Shown: positions 44,401 to 57,619, counted from the stretch's first letter. The stretch is 64,000 nt of DNA from Botryosphaeria dothidea (GCA_011503125.2 WWBZ02000022.1:1550001-1614000), one strand, 5' to 3'. A program made the numbers and translations. Notes: generated from the sequence alone by a model not told the origin.

Positions 44401-47400
44401 CCTCCACAACCACGGAAAGCCCCATGGAAGTCACCTTCAACTACGCCGGCATGTACCAGCAGCTGGAGCGCCCCGGAAGCCTCTTCTCAGAGATCCCCGA
44501 GCGCAGCCTGATGAATCTCGACGGCTTCGGCGAGGCCCTCCCCCGCTTCGGTCTCGTCGAGATCCTGGGCAACGTCGATCGCGGGCACGTCAAGCTGTCG
44601 TTCACCTTCAACCGCCGCATGAGACACCTCGACCGTGTGCGCCTGTGGATGCAGGAGTGCCGGCAGGTGCTCGCTGTCATGGGGTCCCAGCTCCGCCACG
44701 CCGCTCCCGGGTTCCCGCTTCTCCGAGTGTCTGCGGCGGAGATGGCGCGTCTCTCGGATGTCGTGCTGCCGGGCATTGGAGTTAGCGTCGGGGATGTGGA
44801 AGATGTGTATCCGTGCTCGCCCATGCAGAACGGGATGCTGCTGAGTCGGGCAGGCCAGCGCGGCAGCTACGTCTCGGAACTGTTCATGGAGGTGCAGCAG
44901 AGGGAGGGGTCGATTGACCTGGCACGGCTCGAGCTGGCCTGGCAGGCACTCGTGGACCGCCATGCGGCGCTCAGGACAGTGTTCGTCGAGAGTGTCAGGG
45001 CAGATGGGTCATTCGACCAAGTGGTGCTGCGCAGCTCGCGGGCAGCGGTGACGCGGGTTCAGGGTTCGCTGCAGGGACGGTTGCACTCTGCGCCCTGGGC
45101 ACCCAATCAACCAGAGCACCGTCTGTTCGTGCAGCTGAAAGCGCCTGGCTGTGCTCTCCTGCGCCTGGATATCAGCCATGTACTCACTGATGGCAGCTCT
45201 ACCCCGACGCTGATGCAGGACCTGCAGAGCGCGTACGAGTGTCTCGACGTCTTCAAAAGCGGACCACGCCCGCTGTACAGCAGCTACGTCAAGCACGTGT
45301 CCACCCTTTCTCATGAAGAAGCAGTGAACTACTGGAAGCAACACCTTTCCGGCGCAAGTCCTTGTCATTTGCCGCAGTGGAGTGATGCTCTCGAGGGCAG
45401 TCTCGAATTCACAAGCGTCCCTCGGATCGACTCGGCGAAGACGACGGCCTTTTGCAGGGAAATCGGAATCACAGTTTCCGATCTGCTCAAGGCTGTATGG
45501 GCGCTTGTTCTGCGGCGCTACACTGGTTCCGAGAGCCCAGTGTTCGGATACCTGAGTAGTGGTCGCGATGAGGAGTACGGCCAGTCCCTCGGCGTATTTA
45601 CCAACATTCAGCCATGTGTTGCCCGGCTGTCTTCCACTTCGACTGTCCTGGATGTCTTGAAGATGATACAAGATGACAGCATTGACCAGATCGTGCACAG
45701 GGAATGCCCTCTGGCAGACATCATTCACTCGACTGAAGTGACAGATGCCGCTCGGGAAGGACTATTCAACACTGCCATGTCCCTGCAGCGAACATCTTCC
45801 ACCCCAGAAGACGGTCAAATTGTCATTCGGATGGCACGCGAAATGGATCCTACAGAGTACGCGGTAACCTTCCTCGGATACGTTACGGATACCGGGCTCG
45901 ACCTTGTAATCGAGTACTTGACCTCAAAGGTGTCGCCGTTCCAAGCGGAGAATATCGCAGCAACTGTGGCCAAGGTGGTTCAGAGCATTGTCGATAAGCC
46001 GCGGTCAACTATCCAGGACATTGACGTGGTCAGTGAGAGAGACAAGGGGACACTGAGACAGTGGAACGCCAGACTGAGGGACAGCGCTCCCGTGGAAAAC
46101 TGCATCCACCATCTCATTGAGAGCATCGCCAGAGCGGATCCAGACCATGTGGCCGTCGATGCGTGGGATGCCAAGCTGACGTACGGAGAACTGGACCGTC
46201 TGTCCTCGAGATTGGCCGCTCATCTCTACTTCCTCGGCGTGCGCCCTGAGGTGATCGTGCCAGTATGCATGGAGAAATCTGCATGGACAATCGTTGCTAT
46301 GCTGTCTGTGCTCAAGGCTGGCGGTGCATTCGTGCCGTTCGATCCTGAGGCGCCGCTCGATCGCCTTCTACAACTTCTGGATGACACTTCGGCCTGCTTC
46401 GTGATCGCGTCGCCCAAGACGGCTTCCCGCCTGCAGGAACACATCCAGCAGATCGTAGTCTCACGTACCTTCATCGCGCGGCTCCCCGAGCGGCAAATCC
46501 CACAAGAAGTCTCCCCCGAGAACCTCGCATACATCCTCTTCACCTCCGGCTCGACCGGCACGCCCAAGGGCATCATGATGGAGCACTCGCAATTCCTCGC
46601 CAGCTCCACCCGCTACAGCCCGCTCCTGCACTTGAACGCCTCCTCCCGCGTCCTGCAGTTCTCGGCCTACACCTTCGACGCCAGCATCTTCGAGATCTGG
46701 AGCACGCTCACCTCCGGCGGCTGCGTGTGCCAGATCTCCGACGAACAGCGCATGAACGACGTCGCCGGCGCCATCAACGCCCTCGGCGCGAACGCCATGT
46801 TCATGACGCCCACCATGCTCGGCCTGCTGTCGCCGCACGACGTCCCGCGCATCGCCACCGTCATCACCGGCGGCGAGGTCATCCCGCAGGACGTCTTCCG
46901 CACGTGGGCGCCCGCGGCCCGCGTCGTCGAGGCGTACGGCCCCACCGAGACGGCCGTCTACGCCACCTTCCAGGCCGGCGTGCAGCCCGACTCGGACCGC
47001 CTGTCGATCGGGCACAGCTTCTGCTGCGTGCCGCGGGTCGTCGATCCGGCGACGGAGGCGCTGCTGCCCGTCGGCGCGGCCGGCGAGCTGTGGCTCGCCG
47101 GCCCCAGCGTCGCCAGGGGGTATCTGAACAACGAGGCGCAGACGGCCAGGGCGTTCGTCGCGCGGCCCGACTGGCTGGACGCGGGGCGGGTGCGGCGCTT
47201 CTACCGGACCGGCGACCTCGTGCGGTTCAAGCAGGACGGGAGCCTGCAGTTCGTCGGCAGGAAAGACACGCAGGTCAAGATCCGCGGGCAGCGCGTCGAG
47301 CTGGCGGAGGTGGAGCACCAGGCCGCGGCCGTGCTTGGCAAGACGGCGCCGCTTGCGGCGGAGGTCGTCGACGCGAAGCTCGTTCTGCTTGTCGAGATGC

Positions 47401-50400
47401 AGGGCGCGCCGGATGGCGCTGCTGCGTCCTTGGTGGCGATGCTCGAGGCGGAGCTGCCGAAGAGGTTGCCGCGCTACATGGTCCCTTCGACTGTGCTGCC
47501 GCTGAAGGAAGCGTTCCCGCGCATGTCTTCCGGTAAGCTGGACCGCAAAGCGCTGCGTACCATAGTGGCGAGGCTGGGAACCGAGCTGCGGGCGGGAAGG
47601 GCGGAGAGGCGGGCTGCGGAGACGGAAGGCGAGCAGAAGCTCCAGCTCATTCTCTCCCGCGTGCTTAACATCCCGCTCTCCCAGATCCAATTGGACGACA
47701 GCTTCTTCTACCTCGGCGGAGACTCTTTCCTGGCGATGAAGCTGATCGCTGCGGCAAGAGCAGAGGGCCTGCTTCTATCTGTCGCGTCGGTCCTACGCCA
47801 CCCTATACTGAGCGACATGGCCAAGACAATGATACCCGTTGCTGAGGCTTCGGACAAGAAGGTTGTCTCAAAGCCGTTCGATCTCGTTGGGGAACTTGCG
47901 ACCTCGATGCAATCAGAAGTCGCTACGACTTTCCGTCTGCAATCCACGGACGAGATTGAGGACATCTACCCGGCCACCCCGCTGCAGGAAGCTTTCATGA
48001 TTGAGTCCTCAAAGAATCCGCTGGCTTACACAGCTCAGCATGTGGTCAAACTTCCAAAGACTGCCGACTTTGACATCCAGCGTTTCCGTGCGTCTTGGGA
48101 AGCATGTGTCCAGCAGAGTTCCATCCTGCGCACTCGCCTCTTTCAGACGGTACAGACGAAGCCACCACGACCAATGCAGGCAGTGCTTCGAAAGGCGAAG
48201 GTTGACTGGGAGCAAGAGGATGACTTGCAGGCTTACTTGCAGCAGGCCAGAAGCGCTCCAGTGACTCTCATTAACAGGGTCGCAATCATTGACGACAAAC
48301 ACTCGTGTTCTCGATACTTTGTCTGGCTGGCCCATCACTCCCTGTACGATGGATTCTCGCTTCAGATGCTGCTTCAAAGAGTTCATGATATCTATGTCGG
48401 CAACACGGCCGCCACCAAGCCAGTACCATTCCGGACGTACATCGAGTATCTGAACAAGATCCGGGAATCAGGAGCCGCCGCTCAATTCTGGAGGTCATAT
48501 CTGGCCGATGCCCCCGCTCCGACATTCCCTCCGTCGCAATCCAAACCGGCCCCTGTCGACGGTGTGATGGACTTCAACATGCGCATTCCGCGACGAGAAA
48601 AAGCCGAGGTGACGCTCGCCACCGCACTGCAGACAGCCTGGGCCCTTCTGGTGGCAGCATGCAGCGGCGGCGCCGAGGACGTCGTTTTCGGCAGCATCGT
48701 GAGCGGCCGCAGCGCACCTATGGATGGCATCGAAGAAGTCATGGGGCCGACCATCACGGCTATTCCGGTGCGCGTAACTTTCAGTCAGAAGGAGCGCCTC
48801 CACGACCTCCTCTTGCGCGTCCAGGAGGAGACTTCGAAGACGATTCCGTACGAGGCGCTTGGATTGCAGAACATCCAGGCCCTGAGTCCGGCTGCGTCCC
48901 GGGCCTGTTCGTTCCGGAACCTCTTCGTCGTGCAGCCGTCGCAGCCGGGCGATGCCTCCTATGAGGTGACTTCCGAGGCTATTGATACTGGCTCTTCCTT
49001 CAGCTATCCGATCACGGTCGTTTGTTCCCATCTGAGCGATGCGATGGTGAATGTCAACGTCACTTACGCTTCCAGCGTCATAAGTGCTCTGCAGGTCAAG
49101 CAAATGATGGACCAGTTTGAAATAGTCGTGCAGCACCTGCTCGGAGCTCCTGCGTCCCTCAGCGTCAGAGGCATCTGTATCCAACCGATCGACTTCGCGG
49201 CTCCAACAACGGTTCCCGGACCGACAGCTGAGAATGCCCCGACCAGGTCGGAGCTCGCTTCAGAGGCGGAGCTCCTGCTGAAGACGCTTTGGGCAGAGTG
49301 CTTGGACCTCGACGACCCCGATGCCATCAGCGCGGACGACGACTTCCTGCGGCTCGGCGGAGATTCGATCACGGCGATGCAGCTTTCCGGCATCGCCAGG
49401 CGCGAAGGCTTCTCCTTGAGGGTAGTTGATGTTCTCAGTAACACAACGCTCTCTGACATGGCGGCTTGCATGGCTTCTCTGGAGGAGAACACAAGCACGC
49501 CTGCGGATGATGCTGCGTTCTCGCTGATGCCTGGTACCATGCCTCTGGGGGAGTACCTCCGCATGGCTGCTGCTGATGTAGAGGTGCAGGTCGACGATGT
49601 TGAGGATATGTATCCCTGCACCCCTCTGCAAGAAGGACTGATGACGGCATCCAGTACCCAAGCAGGCGCCTACGTCGCGCGTTTGGTGGTCGACATCCAT
49701 CTGGAAGACTTGGGCCGGTTCAGGGCTGCCTGGCAGTCTGTCGTGGCGACTCACGCAATCCTCCGCACACGAATTGTGCATCTCGGTCCCGCTGGTATGT
49801 TCCAGGTTGTCCTGAAGGAGCTCAAGTCTTCGATCGCGTGGCAAACAAGCTCCAATCTCGACGAGTACGTTGCGAAAGATCAAAACGAGCCCATGAGCTT
49901 CGGAGACGCCCTCGCCCGGTACGGCCTCATCGTCAACCCCACCGGCGTTCAATTCGTCTGGACCGCCCACCACGCCATCTACGACGCCGCCACCGTCTCC
50001 ATGCTCTCAGACGCGCTCGACCAGCACTACACCAGCCGCGCCGTCACCACGCCCCCGCCCTTCAGCCGCTACATCAGCCACGTCGCCCACCAGGACCCCG
50101 CCGCCTCCGACACCTTCTGGCGCGCCCACCTCGCCGGCGCGCAACCCACCCCCTACCCGCTGCCCCCCTCCCTCGACTACACGCCCCGCCCGGACACCAC
50201 CACCACCCGCACGATCCCGCTCCCCAGCCCCCCCGCCGGCATCACCGCCGCCACCCTCCTCCAGGCCGCCTGGGCCGCCGTCCTCGCCCGCCGCTCGCGC
50301 GCCCGCGACGTCGTCCTCGGCGTCGTCCAGTCCGGCCGCCTCGCCCCCGTGCCCGACATCGCGCGCGTGCCCGGCCCGACCGTCACGACGGCGCCGCTGC

Positions 50401-53400
50401 GCGTGCGCTTCGCCGCCCCCCGCGAGCCCGTCGCGCGGCTGCTCGCGCGCGTGCAGCGCGATGCGACGACCGCCCTGCCGCACGCCCACCGCGGCCTCGC
50501 CGCCATCAGGCGCGTCGCGGCGCGGGCGTGCGACTTGCGCTCGCTGCTGACGCTGCTGCCGAGGGGGAAGGGGGCGCGCGGCCGCCGGTTCGAGCTGGCG
50601 GAGGGGCGCGCGGTGGGGCGCGCCGACGCGTTTCATACGTATCCGCTGCTGGTGGAGTGCGTGTTTGACGACGGGGCGGCGAGGGTCGCGGCGACGCATG
50701 ATGCGCGCGTGATCGGGCCGCGGCAGATGGCGGAGATGTTGCGGGAGCTGGAGGATGTGGTGGGCGTGTTTGCGAAGGGGGGTGAGGAGACGGTGGAGGT
50801 TGCGCTTTTGAGGCGCGGTGGTGAGATGTGTGGGGATGGGGGGAGGTGGTTGGAGGTGGAGGGGCGGGAGTTCGTGGCTGAAGGCGTGGAGAGGTTGGTC
50901 AGCCAGGCATTGTGGGACCGGGAGGTTTGTGTCCGGGTTGTGGAGAGCCCGGAGGAGCCTGGGAAAGCGACGTTGGCTGCTTTTGTGGCTCTTGGCCACG
51001 GGTATGTGGACGATGAGATTGCGAAGAGGCTTCTGGACGCGCTGGCGACTGGAGCGCAGGACCGACTCGGTCGTGTGTTGCCATCGTTCATGGTTCCCAC
51101 GGTGTTTATGCCGGTCCGTTCTTTGTCGGAAGCACCTGGCGAGGAGATCAGCCGTCATCAGCTGGCAGGGTTGCCTGCTATCGCAGCAAGCGAGCTTCAG
51201 TCGAGCGCTCTCGTGGCGCAGGAGAGCCCTGCTGTTACTGAAAGAGAAGAGCGTCTAGGTCGACTGTGGAGAACAATTCTTGGGGTTGACGATGTGGCCG
51301 GAAACAACAGCTTCCTTCGGCTCGGAGGCGATTCCCTGGACGCCATGAAGCTTGTGGCTGCAGCCCGTCGAGAGGGGGTACTCATTACCGTCAGGGAGAT
51401 TTTCGACAACCCCATCCTCTCAGACATGGCGCGGGTTTCCAAGGACGCTGAAGTGCGTGCAGCTGCACCTTCAACGATTCCTCCCTTTTCCATCATTGGT
51501 GGTAAAGCCGAGGCAGTGGTTGAACAGGTTTCTACAGCTTGCGGAATCGATCCGGAAGTCATCGAAGACATTTACCCTTGCGCTCCTCTGCAAGAGGGTC
51601 TCATGGCACTTTCAAACGTGGAAAAGGGAGCGTACGTTGCCGAGTATGTCGTTCCCGTTCCGGATGTCGAGAGAGCCAAAACGGCCTGGAAGGCGCTGGT
51701 CGACATGACCCCTGTTCTGCGCACCAGGATCGTCCAAACCGAAGCCTGGGGCTTCTTGCAGGTTGTGGTCAGAGAGGACGTTGAGATTCTGCATGGGAGC
51801 GATCTTCATAATCATCTTGCAGGTGCTCGGCAAAAGCCAATGTCGCTGGGTAGCCGGTTGGTCCTAGCCGGCATAGTAACTGAAGGTGAATCAGGACACC
51901 TGGTGGTTTTCGCACATCACGCAGTCTTTGATGGCTGGGCCTGGAACCTGCTTCTTCATAACCTACACCAGCTGTACGAAGGGCAGAAACTGCTGACGGC
52001 GCAACCATACAACAAGTTCATCCAGTACATCCATCGGGAACTGGAAGGTGGTACTGCTGATGAGTTCTGGCGGTCTTACCTGGACAACGCGGACCGTACA
52101 TCCTTCCCACCAACGCCTGCCTCCTTCGTACCGCGCCCGGACGCCCACGAAACCCGTCATGTCTCTTTGACGCGGAAGGGCTCGAATTCCGCGCACACAC
52201 ATGGTTCCATCATCCAGACCGCCTGGGCGCTGCTCATTAGCCGCTACACCGACTCCGAAGACGTAGTCATCGGCGTCACTCTTTCGGGCAGAACAGTGCC
52301 GGTAGACGGCATCCAAGACATGGTCGGCCCAACCTTCACCACCATCCCGATGCGATTCATCCTCGGCAGTGACAAGCCAGTCTCGGAGTTGTTCGATGGT
52401 GCTCAGGATGTCAGCATCAACCCGGCCCAACACATTGGGCTTCAACGCATCCGTCAGGTCAGTTCGAGCGCACAAGCGGCCTGTGACTTCAACAGTCTTC
52501 TTGTTGTTCAGCCCGCAACCCAAGGGAGCGATGCCATCTCGGACAATTTCTTCCTTCGCGAGAACAAGTCCCAGCTGATCTCCAGCTTCACCAACTATGG
52601 TCTCGTCCTGGTCTGTCAGCTACTACCGGAGGGCGGTATTGAGGTTAGTGTGGTGTTCGACTCCAACCTCGTCAAGCATCAGCAGGCTGTCCGTGTCCTC
52701 GCCCAGTTTGAGCACGTGTTGCAGCAGCTCTGCACTGTGGAAAGCCTTTCCGTTCGGGACGTTGACTTCCTCAGCCCCGAGGATGAGGCAGACGTGGCTG
52801 CATACAACACAGTGCATGAACCCACAGCGAACGCAGACTTGTGCATGCACCACGTGGTGGAGCGCTACGCTCGCACCCAACCCGATTCACCTGCCGTCTC
52901 TTCCTGGGACGGCGGCTTCACATATGCCGAGCTGAACGCCCTAGCCGACAACCTCGCAGGACACTTGGAAACTTCTATGAAGGTCTTGCTAGGCGACATT
53001 ATCCCCCTGTGCTTCGAGAAGTCCAAGTGGACGCTGGTCGCCATGCTTGCCGTACTCAAGGCAGGCGCCGCCTTCCTCCTGCTGGACCCAGCACACCCCG
53101 TCACCAGACTCGAATCCATCTGCCGCAAAGTCAACGCCAAGCTCGCCATAGTCTCCACCAGCCTCCACACCCTCCTCTCCCACTGCGTCCACCAAACCAT
53201 CCCCCTGAACCAACACCTCGCAGACGCCCTCCCCACCACCCACCCCACCGTCTCCGTCACCCCATCCCACGCCGCCTACATCGTCACCACCTCCGGCACC
53301 TCCGGCGAGCCCAAAGCCTGCATCATCCCGCACGCCTCCATCGTCGCGGGCGCCACCTCCTTCGCCGCCACCACGCACCTCAGCCCCTCCACGCGCGCCC

Positions 53401-56213
53401 TGCAGTTCGCCTCCTACAGCTTCGACGCGTCCATCATCGAGACGCTCATGGTCTGGGCCGCCGGCGGCTGCACTTGCGTGCTCGCCGACGGGCGCAGCCG
53501 CGCGGACGGCCTCGCCGCCGCCATCGCCGCGCAGCGCGCCAACTGGGCCCTCCTGACGCCCAGCCTCGCCGCCGTCCTCGCGCCCGCCGCCGTCCCGACG
53601 TTGCGGACCGTCGTGCTCGGCGGCGAGGCCGCGACGCGCGAGCTGCTCGAGACGTGGGCCGGCGCCGTCGCGCTGCTGCAGGCGTACGGGCCGTGCGAGT
53701 GCACGCCCGTGGCGTGCTGTACGCCCGGGCCGCTGGGCCTCGGGGCGGAGCCGCGGAACGTCGGGGTGCCGCTTAGGGGCGTGCGTGCGTGGGTCGTGTT
53801 GCCGGGGGATCAGGGCAGGCTTGCGCCTGTTGGGAGTGTTGGCGAGCTTGTGCTCGAGGGCGTTACTGTCGGGGAGGGGTATGTTGGGGACGCGGAGAAG
53901 AGCGCTGCTGCGTTCATTGGGGTGCCGGCGTGGAGGAGGCGCTTTCAGGGGGAGGCTGAGAGGTTTTATAAGACGGGGGATTTGGTGAGGTATGGAGAGG
54001 GGGGGTCGTTGGTGTTTGTGGGGAGGAAGGACGCGCAGGTGAAGCTGAGGGGCCAGCGGTTGGAGTTGGCGGAGATTGAGTGCCAGTTGAGGGGCGCGAT
54101 GAAGAGGAGGTGTGAGGTTGCGGTGGAGTTGGTGGTGCCGGAGGGGCAGAGTGCTGCGGCGGGGATGCTTGCTGCTTTCGTTGCTGTCGGTGGTGAGGGT
54201 GCGAAGAGCGCGCTGGAAGAGGCCTTGGGGGATGCGAGGAGCACGCTGTCTGGCGTTCTTCCGTCTTACATGGTGCCGAGGGTGTTTGTACCCCTTCCTG
54301 CTCTTCCCCTGAGCGCGTCGGGCAAGGTTGACCGCAAGGTGCTGCGCAAGCTGGGCGAGAAGATCGAGGACTACTACGACGAGGTTGAAGGCGATTTGCC
54401 GACGACGAGGACGGAGCAGGTTCTTCAGGCGCTGTGGGCAAGAGTTTTGGATGTCCAGGTCTCTCGGATCCACACTGAGGCCTCCTTCATCGACCTTGGA
54501 GGTGACTCACTGGCAGCCATGCGACTGGCCTCGAAAGCTCGTGAGGCGGGCATCTCCCTGAGCGTGGCAGATATCATGCGTCAACCCCGGTTTGCCGACA
54601 TGGAAGCCAAGTGTCAACCACTTGCCGAGACTCAGGCACTTCCCGACCACAAGCCGTTTTCGACCTTCCCCGACACTGAAGACGTCAGTCAATTCCTGCG
54701 AGAGACGCTCTCGGTGGAACTTCAGGAGATCGAGGATGTCATCGAAGCGACGTCCATGCAAACGACTATGACTGCAGCAGCAATGTCGCCTTCCCAAGGC
54801 ACAGTCAACCACGTTTGGATCGATTTCCATGGCCAAGTCAACCTGCCCCGCCTGAAGGAAGCCTGCTCAAAGGTAGTCAACCACCACGGGATCCTCCGCA
54901 CAGTCTTCGTCGCCCACGAGGAGAAGCTGCTCCAAGTGGTCTACCGCTCCCACACGCCAGAATTCGAGGAGCGTCAGGCCGACGACAACCTGGACGACGC
55001 AACCACAGCCCTCATCAACGACAACAGACTCCGCCCAGAGGCCTTCGGCAAGCACGGCTTGCGCTTCTGCTTCGTCCACAACGCCCCCGGCGTCCCAGCA
55101 GGCCGCCTGGTCATGCGCACCCCGCACAACCTCTACGACGGCATCAGCCTACCCCAAATACTCGAGCACCTCCGCACCGCCTACGAGCGCCGCGCCCTCC
55201 CCTCTCCCAACCCGAGCTTCAGCGCCTACCTCGGCGCCTGGCGCCACTTCCAGCGCACCAGCGGCGCGGAGGCCTTCTGGCGCAAGGCCCTCGTCGGCTC
55301 GAAAATGACGCCCATCACCACCGGCAGCCGCCCACCCCTCACAAACGCACTGGTCGCCGGCCACCTCACCGCCCGCATCCCCGCCGCTTCCCTCGCAGCC
55401 AGCAAGCACACCTTCGAAGCGCTCCTGCACGCCGCATGGGCGCTCGTCCTCGGCGCGCTCTCGCGCGGCCGCCCGCGCGACGTCGTCTTCGGCCGCGGCG
55501 TCGCCAACCGCAGCCTGCCGCTGCCCGGCGCCGCGGCCGTCGTCGGCCCCTGCCTCAACGCGCTGCCCGTGCGCGTGCGGCTGGACGGCCACGCCTCGCG
55601 CGGCGCGCTGCTGGCGGCCGTCGCGGACGCGCGGCTCGCCGCGCTGCCGTTCGAGGGCCTCGAGACGGAGGCGCTGGTCGCGCGGTGCACGGAGTGGGAT
55701 CACGGTGCGCGCTTCTCGTCGATGCTGGTGCACAATGGCATCGATGGGGCGAGGGCGTTTGAGCAGGGGGTCTTGCCGGACTGGGACGGGGTCAGGGCGG
55801 GGTTGGGGTGGGCGGTGAGTCCGTGGGATGCGGCGGACGTGCAGGTCACGACGACGCCGGTGGGAGGTGGGGGCGTGCGAGTGGATGTGGTGGTGCCGAG
55901 GGGGGTGGCGGGGGTGATGTTGGAGATGTTGTGCAAGACGGTTGAGCGGCTTGCGGTGGAGGGTGGGGAGGAGGGGTTGGAGGGCGTCGTGCCGGTGGTG
56001 GAGGAGTGTTTGCCCGTTGTGCCGCCGAGGGACTCGCCGTTGTGTTCGGTGCCTGGAAGCCCGGCGTCGGTGTCGGCGGGTCTGCCAAGCACGCCGGAGT
56101 CGTATGAGATTGTGACGGCGGAGGGGTGGGGGAAGCAGGAGGGAGGAGGAGGAGCATGCACTTGTGGCTTCAGCGTCGTTGCTGAGTGCGTTGGGGGACG
56201 TGGTTTAGGTTAA
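41434..56213 (+). CDS. Multimodular non-ribosomal peptide synthetase (A-T-E-C-A-T-C-T-C-(A)T-C-A-T-C)
   Basis: Two exons: 41434-41668 and 41719-56213 (50-bp intron; joins WT-VIAIVAVLKAGGAF), 4,909 aa. Domains with approximate residues: A1 1-530 (YTSGSTGTPKG at 163, GKVDRK at 520); T1 LGGDS at 584; E 645-1090 (AHHLVTDF, EGHGREPW); C1 1106-1500 (ISHVLTDG); A2 1540-2020; T2 2075; C2 2160-2590 (HHSLYDG); T3 2623; C3 2707-3120 (HHAIYDA, Gly lost); adenylation remnant 3136-3230 (GEEISRHQL, the A10 Lys lost); T4 3279; C4 3361-3770 (HHAVFDG); A3 3786-4285; T5 4338; final C 4419-4860 (PHNLYDG). There is no thioesterase; fungal terminal C domains of this type often cyclise the product. Five carriers but three complete A domains imply shared loading. 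E after T1 implies a D-residue first. Product unknown. Confidence 0.95.
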
Positions 56214-56794
56214 TGGTCAGGGTTGTGGATCGGGGAGGAGAGGCACAGAAGGCGTCAGCAGATCATTTGCATGGCATGATCGGTGGTCAAGATAAAAAAG
56301 TAGAGCTTGAGTTCGCTTACTTGAGGCACGGAGTTGAGGGAGTGGTAATGTCGTTTGTGTTATATCTTTTCGTTTCAAAAGGGGTTCTGATTTTCTTCGC
56401 CGTTTCGACATTTCTTAGACAGTAAAACGTACACAGGAGGTTTTCAGGTTTTTGAACATTGTAGCTCGGACTTGCTAGTAGACAAAAGGCCTGAACAAAT
56501 TTTTACTCTTCAATGGATTCAAAGTTGACGTGAGTATTCAATTATGTCTATCTGGACAATCTATCAACCCGCTTTGACGTAATTCTTCTATCCTAATCAT
56601 TATGCGCTATGGAAGGATCTGTTGCTGCCTTGAGTGATTTCAGAAGAGAATTCCATAACTCCAGATGTTGATTGACTACACTTCACTCGAATATACAAGT
56701 TGAACCAGTGGACAAATCATTGAATCAGTTATTTACATTTCTCAATACGTATATATACAAGAAGCTCCTCAACCCCTCCCGCAACTCAAACCAC
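56214..56794. other. Intergenic (convergent 3' ends)
   Basis: About 580 bp of AT-rich sequence after the NRPS stop; no gene recognised. Confidence 0.45.
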
Positions 56795-57619
56795 TCAAAT
56801 CCAGGCCTTTTCGAGGTTGTTCTCGAAGCTGCCATCCTTGAACGGCACGCTCGCGGAACCAAAGTCGGCGTTCTGCAGCGCAGAGCGGGCCGGCTCGGAC
56901 AGCACGTCCCAGTCGATCATGGGGTAGTCCTTGCCGGGGCTGGTCTTGAACTGCAGCTCGTGGTTGGTCGGGAAGTTGGTGAAGTACTCGACCATCGGGC
57001 GGTCGCCCTCGCGCTGCGGGTTGTCCGTCTTCTTGTAGTCGCCGTGGCCGGACGCGGCGGCGCCGATGAGGGTGGGGGTAGCGTTGGCTGGGAGGGGCGT
57101 CAGTTGAGGTTGGGTATGGGAAGGGCGAGGAGGCTTACCTGGGTCGTCGACCCAGACGACGACGTTCTCCCAGTCGTGGCGGTGGCCGCCGGCGACGTTG
57201 CCGTCGTTGGGCTGGTCCTTCGGCCAGTACCACGCGTACATGATGCCGAAGCGGCCGTTGTGCCAGGCGGCACGGACGTAGGTTTGGCCCTTGGACTGGT
57301 CGCGGCATCCGCCGGTGGAGCTGCCGCTGTCTTGGAGACCGCCGCTGAGTTGGGTTAGTGGCGTGCTTCCTTTCGGTGGCTGAGGGCGGGCTTACCTGGT
57401 GTCGCCGGCGTCGTTCACGGCGGTGTATGGCTGGCAGCCATGGGCGATGTGGAGGAGGGGCTCGTAGCGCTTGATGCCGTCACCCTCAGTGCCGGTCCTG
57501 ACATTCTCGGCGAAAGGGCTGAGAGAGTCGTGGGCGACAGTGGCGCGGGCCTGCAGAAGGGGAGCGCCTGAAACGCAGGAAGCGGCGGCGAGGACAGAGA
57601 CGGCGGTGTTGAAGAGCAT
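56795..57619 (-). CDS. Necrosis- and ethylene-inducing-like protein (NLP/NPP1)
   Basis: Three exons: 57619-57396, 57344-57139, 57087-56795 (two 51-bp introns), 240 aa. A signal peptide is present (LFNTAVSVLAAASCVSG). The NPP1 domain carries the core heptapeptide GHRHDWE, the upstream block IMYAWYWPKDQP and two conserved cysteines (HGCQPY and GGCRD), placing it in the two-Cys type 1 class. NLPs are secreted and act on plant-specific membrane sphingolipids (GIPC); many are cytolytic on dicots, others are not. All motif residues look intact, so the gene appears functional, but toxicity cannot be inferred from sequence alone. It lies about 580 bp from the NRPS end, convergent. Confidence 0.93.

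Noticed and set aside
41434..56213. NRPS as a hydroxamate siderophore synthetase (SidC-like)
   Set aside because: The E domain after the first module and hydrophobic A-pocket residues do not fit; no ornithine hydroxylase or acyltransferase is nearby. The A-less C-T modules are the only similarity.
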